Positions 11,413-23,240 of a DNA stretch of 64,000 bases are shown in pieces. Position numbers and translations under genes: made by a program. Under the pieces are notes generated by a model. It searched no databases, was not told where the DNA came from, and worked only from the letters and a program-made list of their open reading frames with translations. The number at the start of each line of letters is the position of its first letter. Positions within the stretch are counted from its first letter, which is position 1. The stretch is from Paulownia fortunei (lineage: Eukaryota > Streptophyta > Magnoliopsida > Lamiales > Paulowniaceae), in NCBI GenBank assembly GCA_019321725.1, contig CM033105.1:16523861-16587860 (forward strand), written 5' to 3'.

Positions 11413-13774
11413 GATGGTTTCTGTTGTTTTAGGTATTCCTGGCTTTCAATGGCCATTTCTTGATTGAAATGATTCCTTGTTAGGCTTATTTGGAGTGCCA
11501 ATGATGAAGTTACTTGATGAACGGATAACATATGATGAATTTTGTATAGCTTTTTCAATTTTTCAGATTTTGTTCATTAGAAATAATGAACTTGAAAATG
11601 TACCTTTAAGTAAGAACATTAAAAAAATAAATGATAAATGCACCCTGTAAAATTGGGGCAACAATTTTTATGCTCTTGTTAGGTAGATCAATAAGCTCCA
11701 AGCCAGTTCAATGTTGAAGATAATAGATGAATCTAAAAGTTTAATCTGATATATTCCTGCATGGAATTATGTTTTAAACTTCTCATTGAAGCGATCAAGA
11801 ATTATGTTTTATGGATGAGTGAACTCAATGCTAGAAGGCTGTGGTATTAAGAACTGTTGAAGCAGCTGAGCATAAAGGAAATGTTGCTACTAGATTGATT
11901 CTAGTATTAATTAGTGCAATTTCTATAGCCTTCTTGATGACTAATGCGGAATTTAGTACTGAACTGTAATCATTTACTTCTAAGTATCTATACTTTCTAT
12001 CTGGGACAATAAGCACTATTTGGTGAGGTCTGAATATCCGTAATTGACCCTGAAGCAACTGGAGTCTTCTGGTAATGAGAAGATGGTGATGGACCTACAT
12101 GCAAGGGAGGGTTAGAACTATTGTAGGATTCAAGGATACACCTCATTTGAATGTGTTGAGGGGAAAAGAAAGGGACTGCTTCATTTTTATGTATAGGTTG
12201 TGTTCCTTTTTTACTAATTTGGTTTCCATCCTTTCCCATTTGTTCCGTGCATGACTAATTGGTACCTTCGCTTCACATAATAATTTCTAATTAGATTGGA
12301 TTGTGTAACTAACTTGGAAAAGCCTCATTCACAAGGCATAGTAGCTTCAATTTCCTGGTTTTTACTGAAGTTTCTAGGAGAAAAGAAGAGTCATTCTGCA
12401 TAGCAAGAATCCTGTTTATAATTTAATTACCAGAGGAGAGCAGTATATAATCTACTATGTACTATAAATGTCAATTCCTTACATGGTTTCTTGCATCATT
12501 TGGACTGTGACTTTGGTTTCAGCTAAACAGGTTGGAGTAGAAAGAGATCAACTTTTTACTACACAATCCCACATTTGCATAGGATTTATCTTTATTTTAG
12601 TGAGATATGGAATCACCAAATAGAATGAAATTGATGTTGGTTAGACTTAAACTGTTTCGCTTACCTAGTTATTAGATGCGTGGGGTATAATTTCATATTT
12701 GGACTAGTTTTACAGATATTGTTCTTATTAAGGATGACACAATTTTGGTTCTGTCTTGACAACATGCTTTTAGTTAATATTCAAGGTTAATTCACTTTTA
12801 TAATTTTTAAATGTCTCATCCAACATTTGTTTAATTGGTTTCACTTCTTGTCAATGCACTCCAACAAGGCACATGGTTGGGATATCTTTTGAAGACTGCT
12901 GGGTTGGCATACTTCCATCTACATCAAGTTTAAGCGTTGCAAAAAGTACTGCGTTGGATCGGTTTAAGTCGTTATAAATCTTGTAATACACGATTATAGT
13001 TCTTGCTTCTTTCCTGTCAGAACTAATTCGAAAAAGTTTGGCAAGCAAGTAGGGAGTACAGACATGAAGTTCTGCACTATTTCGAGCAGTATGTCACAGT
13101 AGAAAACTCTTGGCAAACTCCATAGGAGTTTGTTATTTGGAACCTGGTACAGGAATGTTTTATATCCTGCCCATGGAACGATAGGTGATGAAGACTTCTG
13201 GTGGTGTACAGACTAGTGTATTTCTTGTCATTGAAAGTTTTTCTTCCTTCATTGTTTTTTCCATTTTTTTTAATATTAAACCCTTTACTTTTTGTGTTGT
13301 ACCATTTTTAGGCCTATATTTTTCCTAAGATGATGTATCAGCTTCATATAACCATTTTTAGGCCTATATTTAAATTGATATATAACACAAAAATTGATGT
13401 TGTAATTTTAGATGAAATTATCAAATTTGGAATGTAATGTTCATTCATATTCATTTCTTGATCTGAGACTCTTTGACTTTGTTGAATATCTTACCATGTG
13501 TTCAAAACTTGAGCAACATATATTCCAATTTTATTTTATTTTTACTATATACAATTGCATTTCCTGAAAAAAGAAGAGAAATAATTGAAAAGATTATCAA
13601 AAACTTAAATCAGTTATATTTATATAAGTATTAAGTTCGTTATTTCACTTGCAATAATAAGGAAAAATGTGTGGTTTGCTCTGAGACTAATTTTATTCAT
13701 AAGAAAAGACCCTTTTTGCCCTCTTATTTGATCAACCACCAAAATGGGGGAAAGTACAAGGACATGGAATTAAA
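11413..13774. other. Intergenic and probable 3' UTR, no gene
   Basis: Sequence between the convergent arogenate dehydrogenase and heparanase-like genes. It is less A+T-extreme than the outer intergenic regions, consistent with transcribed 3' flanks, but no coding exon is recognisable on either strand. A 20-base phrase (accatttttaggcctatatt) is repeated at about 13302 and 13351. Confidence 0.5.
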
Positions 13775-16749
13775 TTAAGCTCTACTTCTATTCTGCTTGC
13801 ATGCTGGGATAGCAACATTTGGCAGGTGAACAAATACAATAGAGTAAGGAGCAACTGTTATGGGCTTCGATGAAGCTACTGTAGCAGGTTTAAGGGCAGG
13901 AATAGCGCCAGATGAACCAACCGTTAAAGCCTTGCCGTTCAGCAGAATAGTCTGGCTATGTATGTTTCCGCCCAATGGGGTCAGGTGGTATTCTTCTCTT
14001 GTCATTCCAGATACTCGTTTACGTTTACCATGAGACAGTGGAATCGCTTCTGATCTGTGGAGATCATGTCCATGTTCATGCGGGTGCACCAGTGTACTGT
14101 TGAAGTCGAGTTTTGCCTGGACAGTGGTTTTGCCATCTAGGTTTATCAGTAATAGGGTGATGCCTTGCTGCAAAATATAGGCTCCAATCAGGTTGCTTAT
14201 TTACAGTTTTTTTTGTCCTTGATGGAAAAAGGACAAGAGTTCAATTTCACACTTACAGATTGCTTTGCACAATGAGAATAAGCACGGATCATTCTCATCC
14301 CCATAAAGTTCGTCGACAGAACTGATCTTCCCATTAATCGGTGCCAAAGAAGAGCACTGCAAGAAGGCCAGCAGATTATTAGTCAGCGAGAAAGGGTGAA
14401 CCTTAAAATTGTTGGTGAATAACCCAGCTTCGGCAGAACTTCTAATGAGTAGCCCCAATAGATTTAACGACATTGAAATTTGCAGCAGTGTCAATGGGAG
14501 CCAATGAAAAACTAGGCAACAGAAAGGACAAGAAAAAGGCCTAGGAAAATATAGCTAGTGAAGGATTCATTTCCCCTTAACCTGTAGTAATCTGGATTTG
14601 GAATGAAGCTGTTGGTGTTCAGTAAACCATAGTTACCACCAATTAACGACTGTCTGCAATATGTCTTAGTATCATGAATTGATGCCAACCCGAGTTGATC
14701 CAGATACCTGTTCATTCATTGCCATCAAGAGTATATTTCAGCTTTAAGAAACTGGACAATCTAAAGAATTTTTTGTTGCAAGTTACACCTGAGATTACCA
14801 GAAACTAAAAACAAATGCATTTGTGACTTTATCACGGCCACTATTGTAGGCTCCTCCAGATTCACCAACCCAAGCAGCTGCTGAGGTTCCAGAACGCTTG
14901 AGAATGCCCTGGAGATTATTGAACACACCAGCTCCGCTATCAAGAACAGATGGATTGAGAATCCTATCAATAAGGTGCTCGTCTCTTCCTACAAAGTAAG
15001 AACAATAAATTTTGATTCATGTATGACCAATATCAGCACTATGATCGATATTATCTCCTTTGACTTCGTTGCCTGAAATACCTGCGCCAAGATTATATAT
15101 ATGATGAGTGACCGCATTCAGTGATCCGGCTGTTTTAGCTATGTATTTTTTGAACCAGCCAGGGTCGAAGAATCCTCCAGGCCCAATGATCTGGGGTTTG
15201 ATCTTAACTCCTTTGTAAATCTCTCGTATTAAGTTATGTAGAACGATCGTGTCAGAGGCATAGGCATCTGCAGCAATTCCTACTCCTACTCCCTTCCCAC
15301 ATAATTCATTGCCTGAGGAAACAGGATATATTAACAAACTTATCCAACTATCCAATTGTAAAATGTTGTTCACATGATACAAATGCTTGGATCAAAATCT
15401 TTTTTATATGTGCTATAGTGGACAAAGCAGCAAGCTACATCAAACATAGACATTGTTCTTACCAAGTTCCCAACCGTAGATGTTATAATCCTTTTTGACA
15501 GTGTAACGAATGAGTGATGCAGCATTCGCAGAATTCCATGGACCCGTAGCAGTATGATTGGGATGTACTGATTTTCCATTAAGAGCATTCAACCCGAAAA
15601 TGATGAGAGCCCTGAATCGAAATCATACAAAATGTAAGTTTCAATTTCAGCATCGATCTCTGGTACGTAATATTAAAATTCAAACCACAACATGCTTCTT
15701 ACCCTGATTTACTGAAGAATGAATTTAGTTCATCCCATCTGGCCAAGGGCAGGCATCCTTCAGTGAACCCAAACAACTGAGAGGAGTTCTTGGCAAATGG
15801 AGTGCAGGGTTTCGGATTACCCTCAGTTTGGTAGATCACTTTGTCTTCCAAAGTGCCTCCTAGTCTGATCTTTAAAGGTGAAAAAGCTGCATGGTTATTA
15901 AGAAAAAGCAAGATATGCTCCCATGAATTTTTCCAAACTGTAAAAAATGTGAAAAATTAACTCCATAACTAGAAAAATGAAAAAAAAAAACAAAAAAAAA
16001 AAAACAGACCTTTAACCGCATTTGAAAAAACAGCATTCTTAAGATCCTGCATCCAAGAAAGATGAAACAAATTTCATGAGACATGCTTTTCGATTATTCT
16101 CCACGGCATAAAGCTTTACATTTTCGATTATACAACAGCATTATGTGAGGCACTTGAATAATTTTCAGCTTCACGCTTTTATTTTTGGATTCATAAAGAT
16201 GATCAAGAATAAGAACAGATAAAACAACACATCCGAATAGTTCTGCATTTGATGAAAAAATAAATCATGCAGCTAAAATCGAACCAAAAAACTGAATCAA
16301 ACAAATCAAGACTAGGATATATGATAACACAGTGCCAGAACAGTCTTTCTCTAATTTCCCTTTCTTGGTTCTTTGTTGTTTTGGCAAGGGGGTTTGGATA
16401 TGACTCAATTGCCTTGATTCAAGTATAACAGAAACAACCAAGAAATAATCTTCAAAAAAACAGAATTCCAAACAAGAGAGATTACAAGCAATAAATGGAT
16501 GAAAGAAACATTTACCAAATTTAGCAAAGAAGCCCTGCCCCAGCTACAAGCCCCATAATCACATTTCTCAGGAGGCCACCAGTCCAATGTTGCACAGATG
16601 AAATTCTCATCAGTCTTAGTAATGGGACTCTTCCCATTAATAAAAACAGTGCCTTGAACTGTTGCATTAGCCTTTACATCAAATATGAAGCTAAAACAGA
16701 GCACGCACACCAGAACGCACCACCCCTTTTGCAGAAGCAGAGAACCCAT
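13775..16749 (-). CDS. Heparanase-like protein, GH79 beta-glucuronidase (9 exons)
   Basis: Secreted family-79 glycosidase; plant members remove glucuronic acid from arabinogalactan-type glycans in the cell wall. Exons on the minus strand: 16749-16516, 16046-16010, 15886-15703, 15611-15463, 15312-15082, 14988-14799, 14707-14582, 14356-14257, 14167-13775. All introns are GT-AG, phases join cleanly, and the sum is 1644 bases (547 residues plus stop), the usual family length. Residues 1-27 form a signal peptide with a hydrophobic core ([13 protein letters not shown]). The acid/base glutamate is E204 in GNELCG, split by intron 4, and the nucleophile is E321 in [12 protein letters not shown]. Conserved blocks also include [25 protein letters not shown] and [10 protein letters not shown]. 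Exon 2 is only 37 bases. An upstream in-frame GTG at 16764 is not a credible start. Nothing is broken, so it is probably functional; the exact plant paralogue (heparanase-like 1, 2 or 3) is not resolved. Confidence 0.92.
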
Positions 16750-16899
16750 CTTTGACACCTCCACAATGATCCAAGAAAGCTTCTTTAATACCAGCTAAGC
16801 CTCTTTAAATCCAAGAATGATTACAAATTTACAGGTATGAAATGTGCAAAATAAGATTTTGGCCATTTACAGGTCACATTAATTTAAGTTTTACCCCTC

Positions 16900-16909
16900 T
16901 TTTATATAT
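16900..16909 (-). promoter_or_regulatory. Candidate TATA box of the heparanase-like gene
   Basis: On the minus strand the sequence reads gatatataaaagagg, a good plant TATA context, about 155 bases before the ATG at 16749. This leaves room for a 5' UTR of roughly 120 bases. Position and wording only; no transcript evidence. Confidence 0.45.
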
Positions 16910-18327
16910 CAAGATGACAGATTAGGAGAAATTTAATGAGTTACAAAAATAAACTCAGGAATTTTGGTTATATCTTTTGCTTTTTAAAGCAATTTCAGAT
17001 ATTTATGAGTAGTAATAACAACAATGTGCAGTTTGTTGTAGTGAGCCACTAAAAATGTGCTTTGCTTCAGGAAATCAAAATAAAATTTGCAGAAGTGCGG
17101 GGCAAAAGATAAGTATAGCATAGAGAATAGTGAAAATATTGTGGTTTTGCCTGTGGTTTCACATGACCTCTGCCACTAACAGATGCCAAAGAAAGAAAAG
17201 GAGGACAGAAGCTTTGAGAAAATTTTGCATTTTGGAGACTCTTTATTGTGTTTAATCATGTATTTCATTTTTTAAATAAACGTCATGTATATATAATTAA
17301 GTGTTTATTAAAAATAATATTTTATAAGATTAAACATACTTTATTTCTTATATTATTGATTTTGTATCAAATAGCTCGTATACTAATAAAATATTCAAAT
17401 ACTTCCTAAATCAATAAAAATTATGTTAATATACAAAATTACTCTTGAACTAAATAAAATATTAAATCTCATATTTTGCTCCCTTTAAAATCAAATATCA
17501 ATTAATTTAATATCATATTTTACTTAACTCTAATTTTATTAAATAAATATAATATAAAAAACAGATATTAATTTATAAAGATATATATTACATTAATATA
17601 CTTTATAAGATTTTTTTAATTATTATTTTCATTTCACATATAAATAACTACACATTAAAATTAAATTTGTTAATATATTTGAGTTACACATGTGCATTTT
17701 ACATAATAGAATTATATACACCATTAAATAATATCAATTAGCCTAACTCTAAATTTAATACATACTTATTAAGGCTGCATATATAAAATGATAGTAATAG
17801 AAATTTATGTGATATTTTTTAAATTTAATGTGTCTTCTCTATAGTATTAAAGTTACATTTTACTATTTATTCATTTTAGATTTAATTAAAAATTACTTTT
17901 TATTTAATAAAATTAATTTTAAATAAAATTTGATATCAAATTGATTGACATTTATTATAGAGGGACCAAAGAATTATATAGTTTATAATAGAGGGAGCAA
18001 AATAAATTTAATATTTTATTTAACTCATGAGTATTTTGGTTTATCAATGTATTTTTTATTGGTTTGAGAGGATATTTAAAAATTTTATTAATAGAAGAGG
18101 TATTTGATAAAAAAATCAATAGTATAAAGGAGTAAAGTGTATTTAATCTTATTTTATATACTTAGTGTTTATTATTATATGAAATAGAAAATAAAAAATT
18201 AATTTAAAATACAGAATATGAACTCATTTGGAGCACTTAGTGAGTGTGAGTGTACAATTTCTGTTCAAGGCAAGGACAGCAAACATTCCATTTTAAGACT
18301 GCTAAAATATTGTGAATACATTATTAT
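16910..18327. other. A+T-rich intergenic DNA, no gene
   Basis: Upstream region of the heparanase-like gene on the minus strand. Beyond about 17240 it becomes strongly A+T-rich with no recognisable coding sequence. Short phrases recur (gagggaccaaag near 17960 and gagggagcaaaa near 17990), suggesting small decayed repeats. Confidence 0.5.
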
Positions 18328-19819
18328 AGGTAAAATCTATAAAACCCCCTTGTATTTTAGTAAAAATATAATAAATTCCCCTGTGTTAAAAAAAAAATAG
18401 TTAATTGAATTCTCCACCTAAATTGAAAAAAATACCTATGTATTTGATATATAAAAGTAATGATAAATAAAATTACAAAAAAAATAAAAATCCAGATTTT
18501 TGCTCCATTTATAAAATTGAGAACAAGTGAACAACTATATATAATATTGTCTATTGTTTAATTTACTTCAATTAATAAAAATTTTAACTTTTAATATATA
18601 TGATTTACTTGAAAAGTATTATGCTTAACTATAAAAATGTATTGCTCATTAAAAAAGCAACCATGATTATTATTTTTAATTTTTTTTAATAATTTTTTTA
18701 ACTTTTAATATTTTTACCATTTTGAAAAATTATATAAAGTATACATTATATCTTCTATATTTTATAATCATCTTAATAATATTACTATTTTTTTTTTGCT
18801 CCATTTTCAAAAATTAAAAATAACTATATATATTCTCTTTCTTTTTCCACTTTTTCTTCCTCATTTTTATTTTCATTCTTTTTTTGTTTGTCTATTTTCT
18901 CTCTCTCTTTTTCTTTTTTTTTTTACTCCTCCTCCACTTAATCAACCCCACCCCCACCCCCACCCAAGCAATCGACCACTGCACCACCAGCACTATTGCC
19001 CCCGCCGCCACCAGGTCCTCACCCCGTCGCCGCCGCCAACCACCAGCTCAATGCCAGTGACCAATCCATCACTGCACCACCAACCCAACTCCAGCCACAA
19101 CGCCGCCAACTACCAGCACCCACCCAACCAACCAACCCCAAAACCACTGCGGCCACCAGATCTTCTTGATTCCCCATCCAACATCCCCAGCCCCATCACC
19201 GTCGCCACCACCAAGTCCCCACTCCATCGCTGCCTCCACCTGAGTCCCGGCCAACAGATCCATCATTGTGATAATTCCTAACCATCAACAACAAACCCAA
19301 CACCCCAGTCCGATTTCTGAAAACTTTTTGATAATTTCCACAATCCAAAAATCCAATTTCTGGCCATCATTCGATAAGTGAATACATGTTGTGAAGTTTG
19401 AAGAGATGACCGCGCCGGCGCTAGGTCGATTGCGGTGGCTGACAGTGGAGAAATATGGGTGGGGGCTTGGGTTGGGGGAGGGCGGTGCTAGTTCGGGGGG
19501 TGTGGTGGTGGTGGTGGGTTTGCCCTACTACTCTGCCCGTTGATATTTTGGATATAGATCTAATGGTTGTTAAAAATTTAAATAAGATCTATAGTCTATG
19601 AATGTTGTATAAGATCCAATCATAGATCCTAGGTGTATAAATATTAAAATTAAAAAAAAATCCGATACAAAAGTATAATGGACATTTTACTGAAAATACT
19701 TAACGGAGTTGGGAATTTCTAATGGCTGTGGTACGTGTGGTTTTTAGGTTTTTTTTTAACCCAAGGAGATTTTTGGCATTTTCATTAAAACACGGGGATT
19801 TTTTTGTTACATTTTACCC
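18328..19819. mobile_element. Putative TIR-bounded element with G+C-rich core
   Basis: The left edge (aggtaaaatctataaaaccc, then ccttgtattttagtaaaaat) and the reverse complement of the right edge (gggtaaaatgtaac, an A run, ccccgtgttttaatgaaaat) are imperfect inverted copies over about 45 bases. They bound 1.49 kb. The outer parts are A+T-rich, but the core at 18935-19530 is abruptly C-rich, then G-rich, with Pro/His/Gln codon-like content (accaccag, ccgccgcc). This layout resembles non-autonomous Mutator-like elements that carry captured sequence. No transposase is seen, and I found no clean 8-10 bp target duplication (ttatta recurs near both edges, offset by one base), so the class is a guess. 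Confidence 0.4.
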
Positions 19820-20105
19820 TTATTAAGTGTAAACAAATTTTAAAATTTCAGTATCTCCTATAATATATTGAAAAGAGGTGTAAACAATTTTTTTTTTAAA
19901 AAACGTTAATCTACTTAATTGAAGGGGACAAGTATATATATTTTCATAATATGAAGGGGCAAAGTGACATCAAGCACATAGTTAAGAGGGCAAATTGAAA
20001 CTAACCCCACTTACCAATTATAAAGCATCTATTTAAACTAAATCAACTACAAGTGACATAGTTCATTTTTGTAAATTATTCTTAATTTACTATATATAAA
20101 AAATA
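19820..20105. other. A+T-rich spacer, no gene
   Basis: Nothing recognisable between the two repeat regions. Confidence 0.5.
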
Positions 20106-20400
20106 GGGCAATTCAGACTTATAACCCTTTTCAGATTATCATTTTCATCTCTAAAATTGACATAAAAATTTTATCATCCTAGAATTTAAATTTTATTCCA
20201 CATTAATTTTTTACATCGGCAAGATCATGTGCACGATGCATGCCATTCTTTAAGCATAAAAAAAAAAAAAAAACGTAGGTATAAAGCTAAACTTGGGTTT
20301 GTAATTTTCACTTTAGTCCTTGGATTTTTTATTTTATCATGTTACATTTTCTAGACAAGTTATAAAGTTATCCATTTTATCCAAAAAAAAAAAACTAAAA
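20106..20400 (+). repeat. Dispersed repeat, copy A
   Basis: Starts gggcaattcagactta. Ordered phrases are shared with the copy at 21801-22115: tttaaattttattccacatt, gtcatgtgca/gatcatgtgca, tgccatt, tttcactttagtccttg and agttatccattttat. Non-coding. Confidence 0.65.
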
Positions 20401-21435
20401 TGATACAAGTTTTCATATATACACACTCATATATATGAGTTAAAATTAAAATATATTTGATCTTATTTTTAATATCAATTTAACAAAACATTATATAGTT
20501 ATTTTTAGTGTTAATTTAATGTGAGTAATATGGTGTAATTACTTCAAAAACATAAAGTATTTTTTTTTGTTTGACTCTAAATTTGATTGTTTAATTTTTT
20601 GTTCTTTATTTATGACATTAACATTTTTATTGGAATTTAATCTTTTCAAAAATGAAAAAAGAAAGATTTATTTTTAAGCCAATCAACATGGTACGTTTAA
20701 GTTAAAAAAAAAAAACTCAAAATTTTTGTGATCCAAATAAAGTAATTTAGTAATGAATATACAAATATTGAAATTACCACTGATACAATCTGTCAATTTG
20801 AAGAAACCCAAACAAACAATTTCTACCAAAAAAGCTCAATTCATTAATTTAAAGCCCAAGGGTCGTTTAATCCAAAAATCAAAAAGTCCTATAGCATTAG
20901 TATAAAATTTGGCGATTGACTTCATTGGAATAAAAAGTTGATTGATTTGTTTTCGGGATTGAGAAATATTTTCATGTCTTTTTAAATATAAAAATTTATT
21001 TAAGAAGTTTTTAGTCGTTTTTAATATTTTTTTATTGTTGAATTGTCTAAAAGAATTAATCATATAACATGCAAAAGAATTGCTCACTATTAAGTAATTT
21101 TCACTATATTTTAATTTTTTTATATGTTCATTATTAAATCACATTTTGCTTGAACCATAAAACTTTTGAATATCATGAACTTAAAATAACAAGTTGATTA
21201 ATTTAAAATAAATCTTTTTTTTTCATTTTGAGAAGATTAAATTTCATCAAAAATAATGTTAATGTCATAAAACTACAAAATTAAATAACTAGATTTAAAG
21301 TCAAATATTTTTTTTTACTTTTTTTTTAATTTTATAGTATCATATTACTTAAATTAAATTGAAACAAAAAATAATACTACTATATTGAGTTTCATTAAAT
21401 TTAAAATTAAAAAACCTCTAATATTTTTTAATCTT

Positions 21436-21473
<38 letters not shown>

Positions 21474-21540
21474 CTTTGATCATTTTTTAGATTATTTTAA
21501 ATAATGGATAACTATATTACTTATCTCAAAAAACATATTA
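20401..21540. other. A+T-rich intergenic DNA, no gene
   Basis: Long A and T runs with scattered stop codons in all frames. If copies A and B are termini of one element, this would be its interior, but it contains no transposase-like reading frame. Confidence 0.5.
21439..21469. repeat. (AT)n microsatellite
   Basis: About 31 bases of alternating TA between copies of the dispersed repeat. Confidence 0.9.
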
Positions 21541-21773
21541 TAATATACTAATTCAGGGACTAAGAAATTAAGGACTAAGTGCAATTTTATAATTCTGTTT
21601 TTATCATTTTGATCTTAAAAAATGGCACATGACCAATTTTCTAGTAAAAAGTTGCCAGAAAGTGTTTTAAAGGACTAATATAGATCAAATTTAAACTTTA
21701 AGGATGAAGTCACGATCAAGTTAAGGACGAAAGTGATACTAAATCTAAACTTTAGAGAATTATTAATTTGCCC
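21541..21773 (-). repeat. Dispersed repeat, copy B (inverted)
   Basis: Read on the minus strand it starts gggcaaattaataattctc and shows the same series as the other copies: tttagtatcactttcgtcc, then gtcatgtgccatttttta, then ttagtccttaatttcttag. It lies head-to-head with copy C, 27 bases apart. Confidence 0.6.
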
Positions 21774-21800
21774 AAACTAATAATTTGTATTTAATAAATT

Positions 21801-22115
21801 GGGCAAATCACGCTGATAGTCCTAAAAGTTTACGTTTAGTATTACTTTTATCCTAAAATTAAAATTATGACTTTACTGTTTCTAAAGTTTAAATTTTATT
21901 CCACATTGGTCATTCACATCACTTTTCGATGGTTTTTTGCCCGAACAATAGTCATGTGCATTAGTGCGTGCCATTTTATAAGGGCAAGATGGTCAAAATA
22001 CAATCACAAAGTTTAGTCCCTAATTTTTACTTTAGTCCTTGAATTTTTTCATTATAGAATATTTTCATATAAGTTATATAGTTATCCATTTTATTCAAAA
22101 AAAACACTAAAATGA
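21801..22115 (+). repeat. Dispersed repeat, copy C
   Basis: Starts gggcaaatcacgctgatagt. It is the best-preserved copy and is directly repeated relative to copy A and inverted relative to copy B. The shared gggcaaat edge suggests the terminus of a small non-autonomous DNA transposon. Confidence 0.65.
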
Positions 22116-22829
22116 TGAAAAAAATTTATATATAATGATGCGGTATGAACCTGGATGTAAGTGGAATGACAGGTGTCAGCTCCTACAGAAGTAACTCCTC
22201 TTCATAAAACTATTAGAATGTTGGGTCCTTGTTTGTAATATGAAAAGATGGTTAGGGGTCCCAATGTTGTCGCGGAAAAAACCCTCCAATGCTTAAATTA
22301 GTAAATATTTAGAGAAAATAAGAATTGAGCATAAAGTTGTAAAGTGCAAAACAAATCACGTATCTTGTAAAATTGCATGAGAGAGTATTTTATATGCGTT
22401 CAAAGTGGGACATGGTCCGAGAAGTGCCCTAAGTATATCTTGGGCCTTTATGCCTTGTCAAGTAAGAATGAGATGGATAAGAGTATTAATAGTGATCTTT
22501 AAAGGAACTATAATTGTGGGTGGTTTGGTGCATTCACCTCTTACGCCTTTTAGGTTTGTTGCCTCACTAGGCTTGGGCCTAATGGATAGAATTGATTGAT
22601 GGCCATCATAAGCCCCTCAACTTTCAGGTACACTGCTATGAGCATATTCTGACAAAAAATTAATAATTTTCGGCAGAGCTAATAACTTACCTTTGTTTGG
22701 ATGAAACAGGTCTTATGCTGATGAGGTGGGTTGAGGTAATTTTTGGCCTCCAGCATCCGGGCTAGGCAACACTTTTATGATTTCTTTTCTAGATAAGGTT
22801 GAGCTTTGCCTTAATCTCAAAGTTCCTAA

Positions 22830-23240
22830 GTAAAATCATGCCTTGCCGAGACTTGATCTATTAGGCGAGGTTGTATGCCTCACCTGAGCTTCATCTGTTT
22901 AGCGAGGCCAGGTGCCTCACTCGAACTTTGCCTGTCGAGTGAGGCTGTGTCTCACCCGAGCATCATCCGAACGATGTGTGTGGCACCCGAACTTTATCTG
23001 TCAGGCAAGGACGTACCTCGGCTGGGTGAAGTTGTGTGCCTCGCCCAAATTATCTATTGGGTGCATCGTCTAGATTTTGTCTGTCAGGCGAGGTAGTGTG
23101 CCTTACCTGAGCTTTGTCTGCAGGGCAAGCTTGTGTCTCACCTGTTGGAATTCTTTTCTTCTTGGTAAGGCCATGCCTCTCTTAGGTTTGTCCTTTTTAG
23201 GCGAGGACATGTCTTGTCCGAGTTTGACTTAGGTAAGGGC
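22830..23240. repeat. Degenerate G+C-rich tandem repeat
   Basis: A unit of roughly 60 bases recurs about six times with the theme ggcgaggt..gtgcctcacc..gagctttgtctgtc. Copies differ by many substitutions and small indels. Confidence 0.7.

Noticed and set aside
16749..16764. Upstream GTG as start of the heparanase-like protein
   Set aside because: Nuclear plant genes start at ATG; the ATG at 16749 gives a proper signal peptide and the normal family length.
18796..19281. 161-codon Pro/His-rich reading frame as a gene
   Set aside because: It starts inside an A+T-rich stretch, runs through poly-T and C-rich low-complexity DNA, has no domain and no promoter signs, and lies within a putative transposable element.
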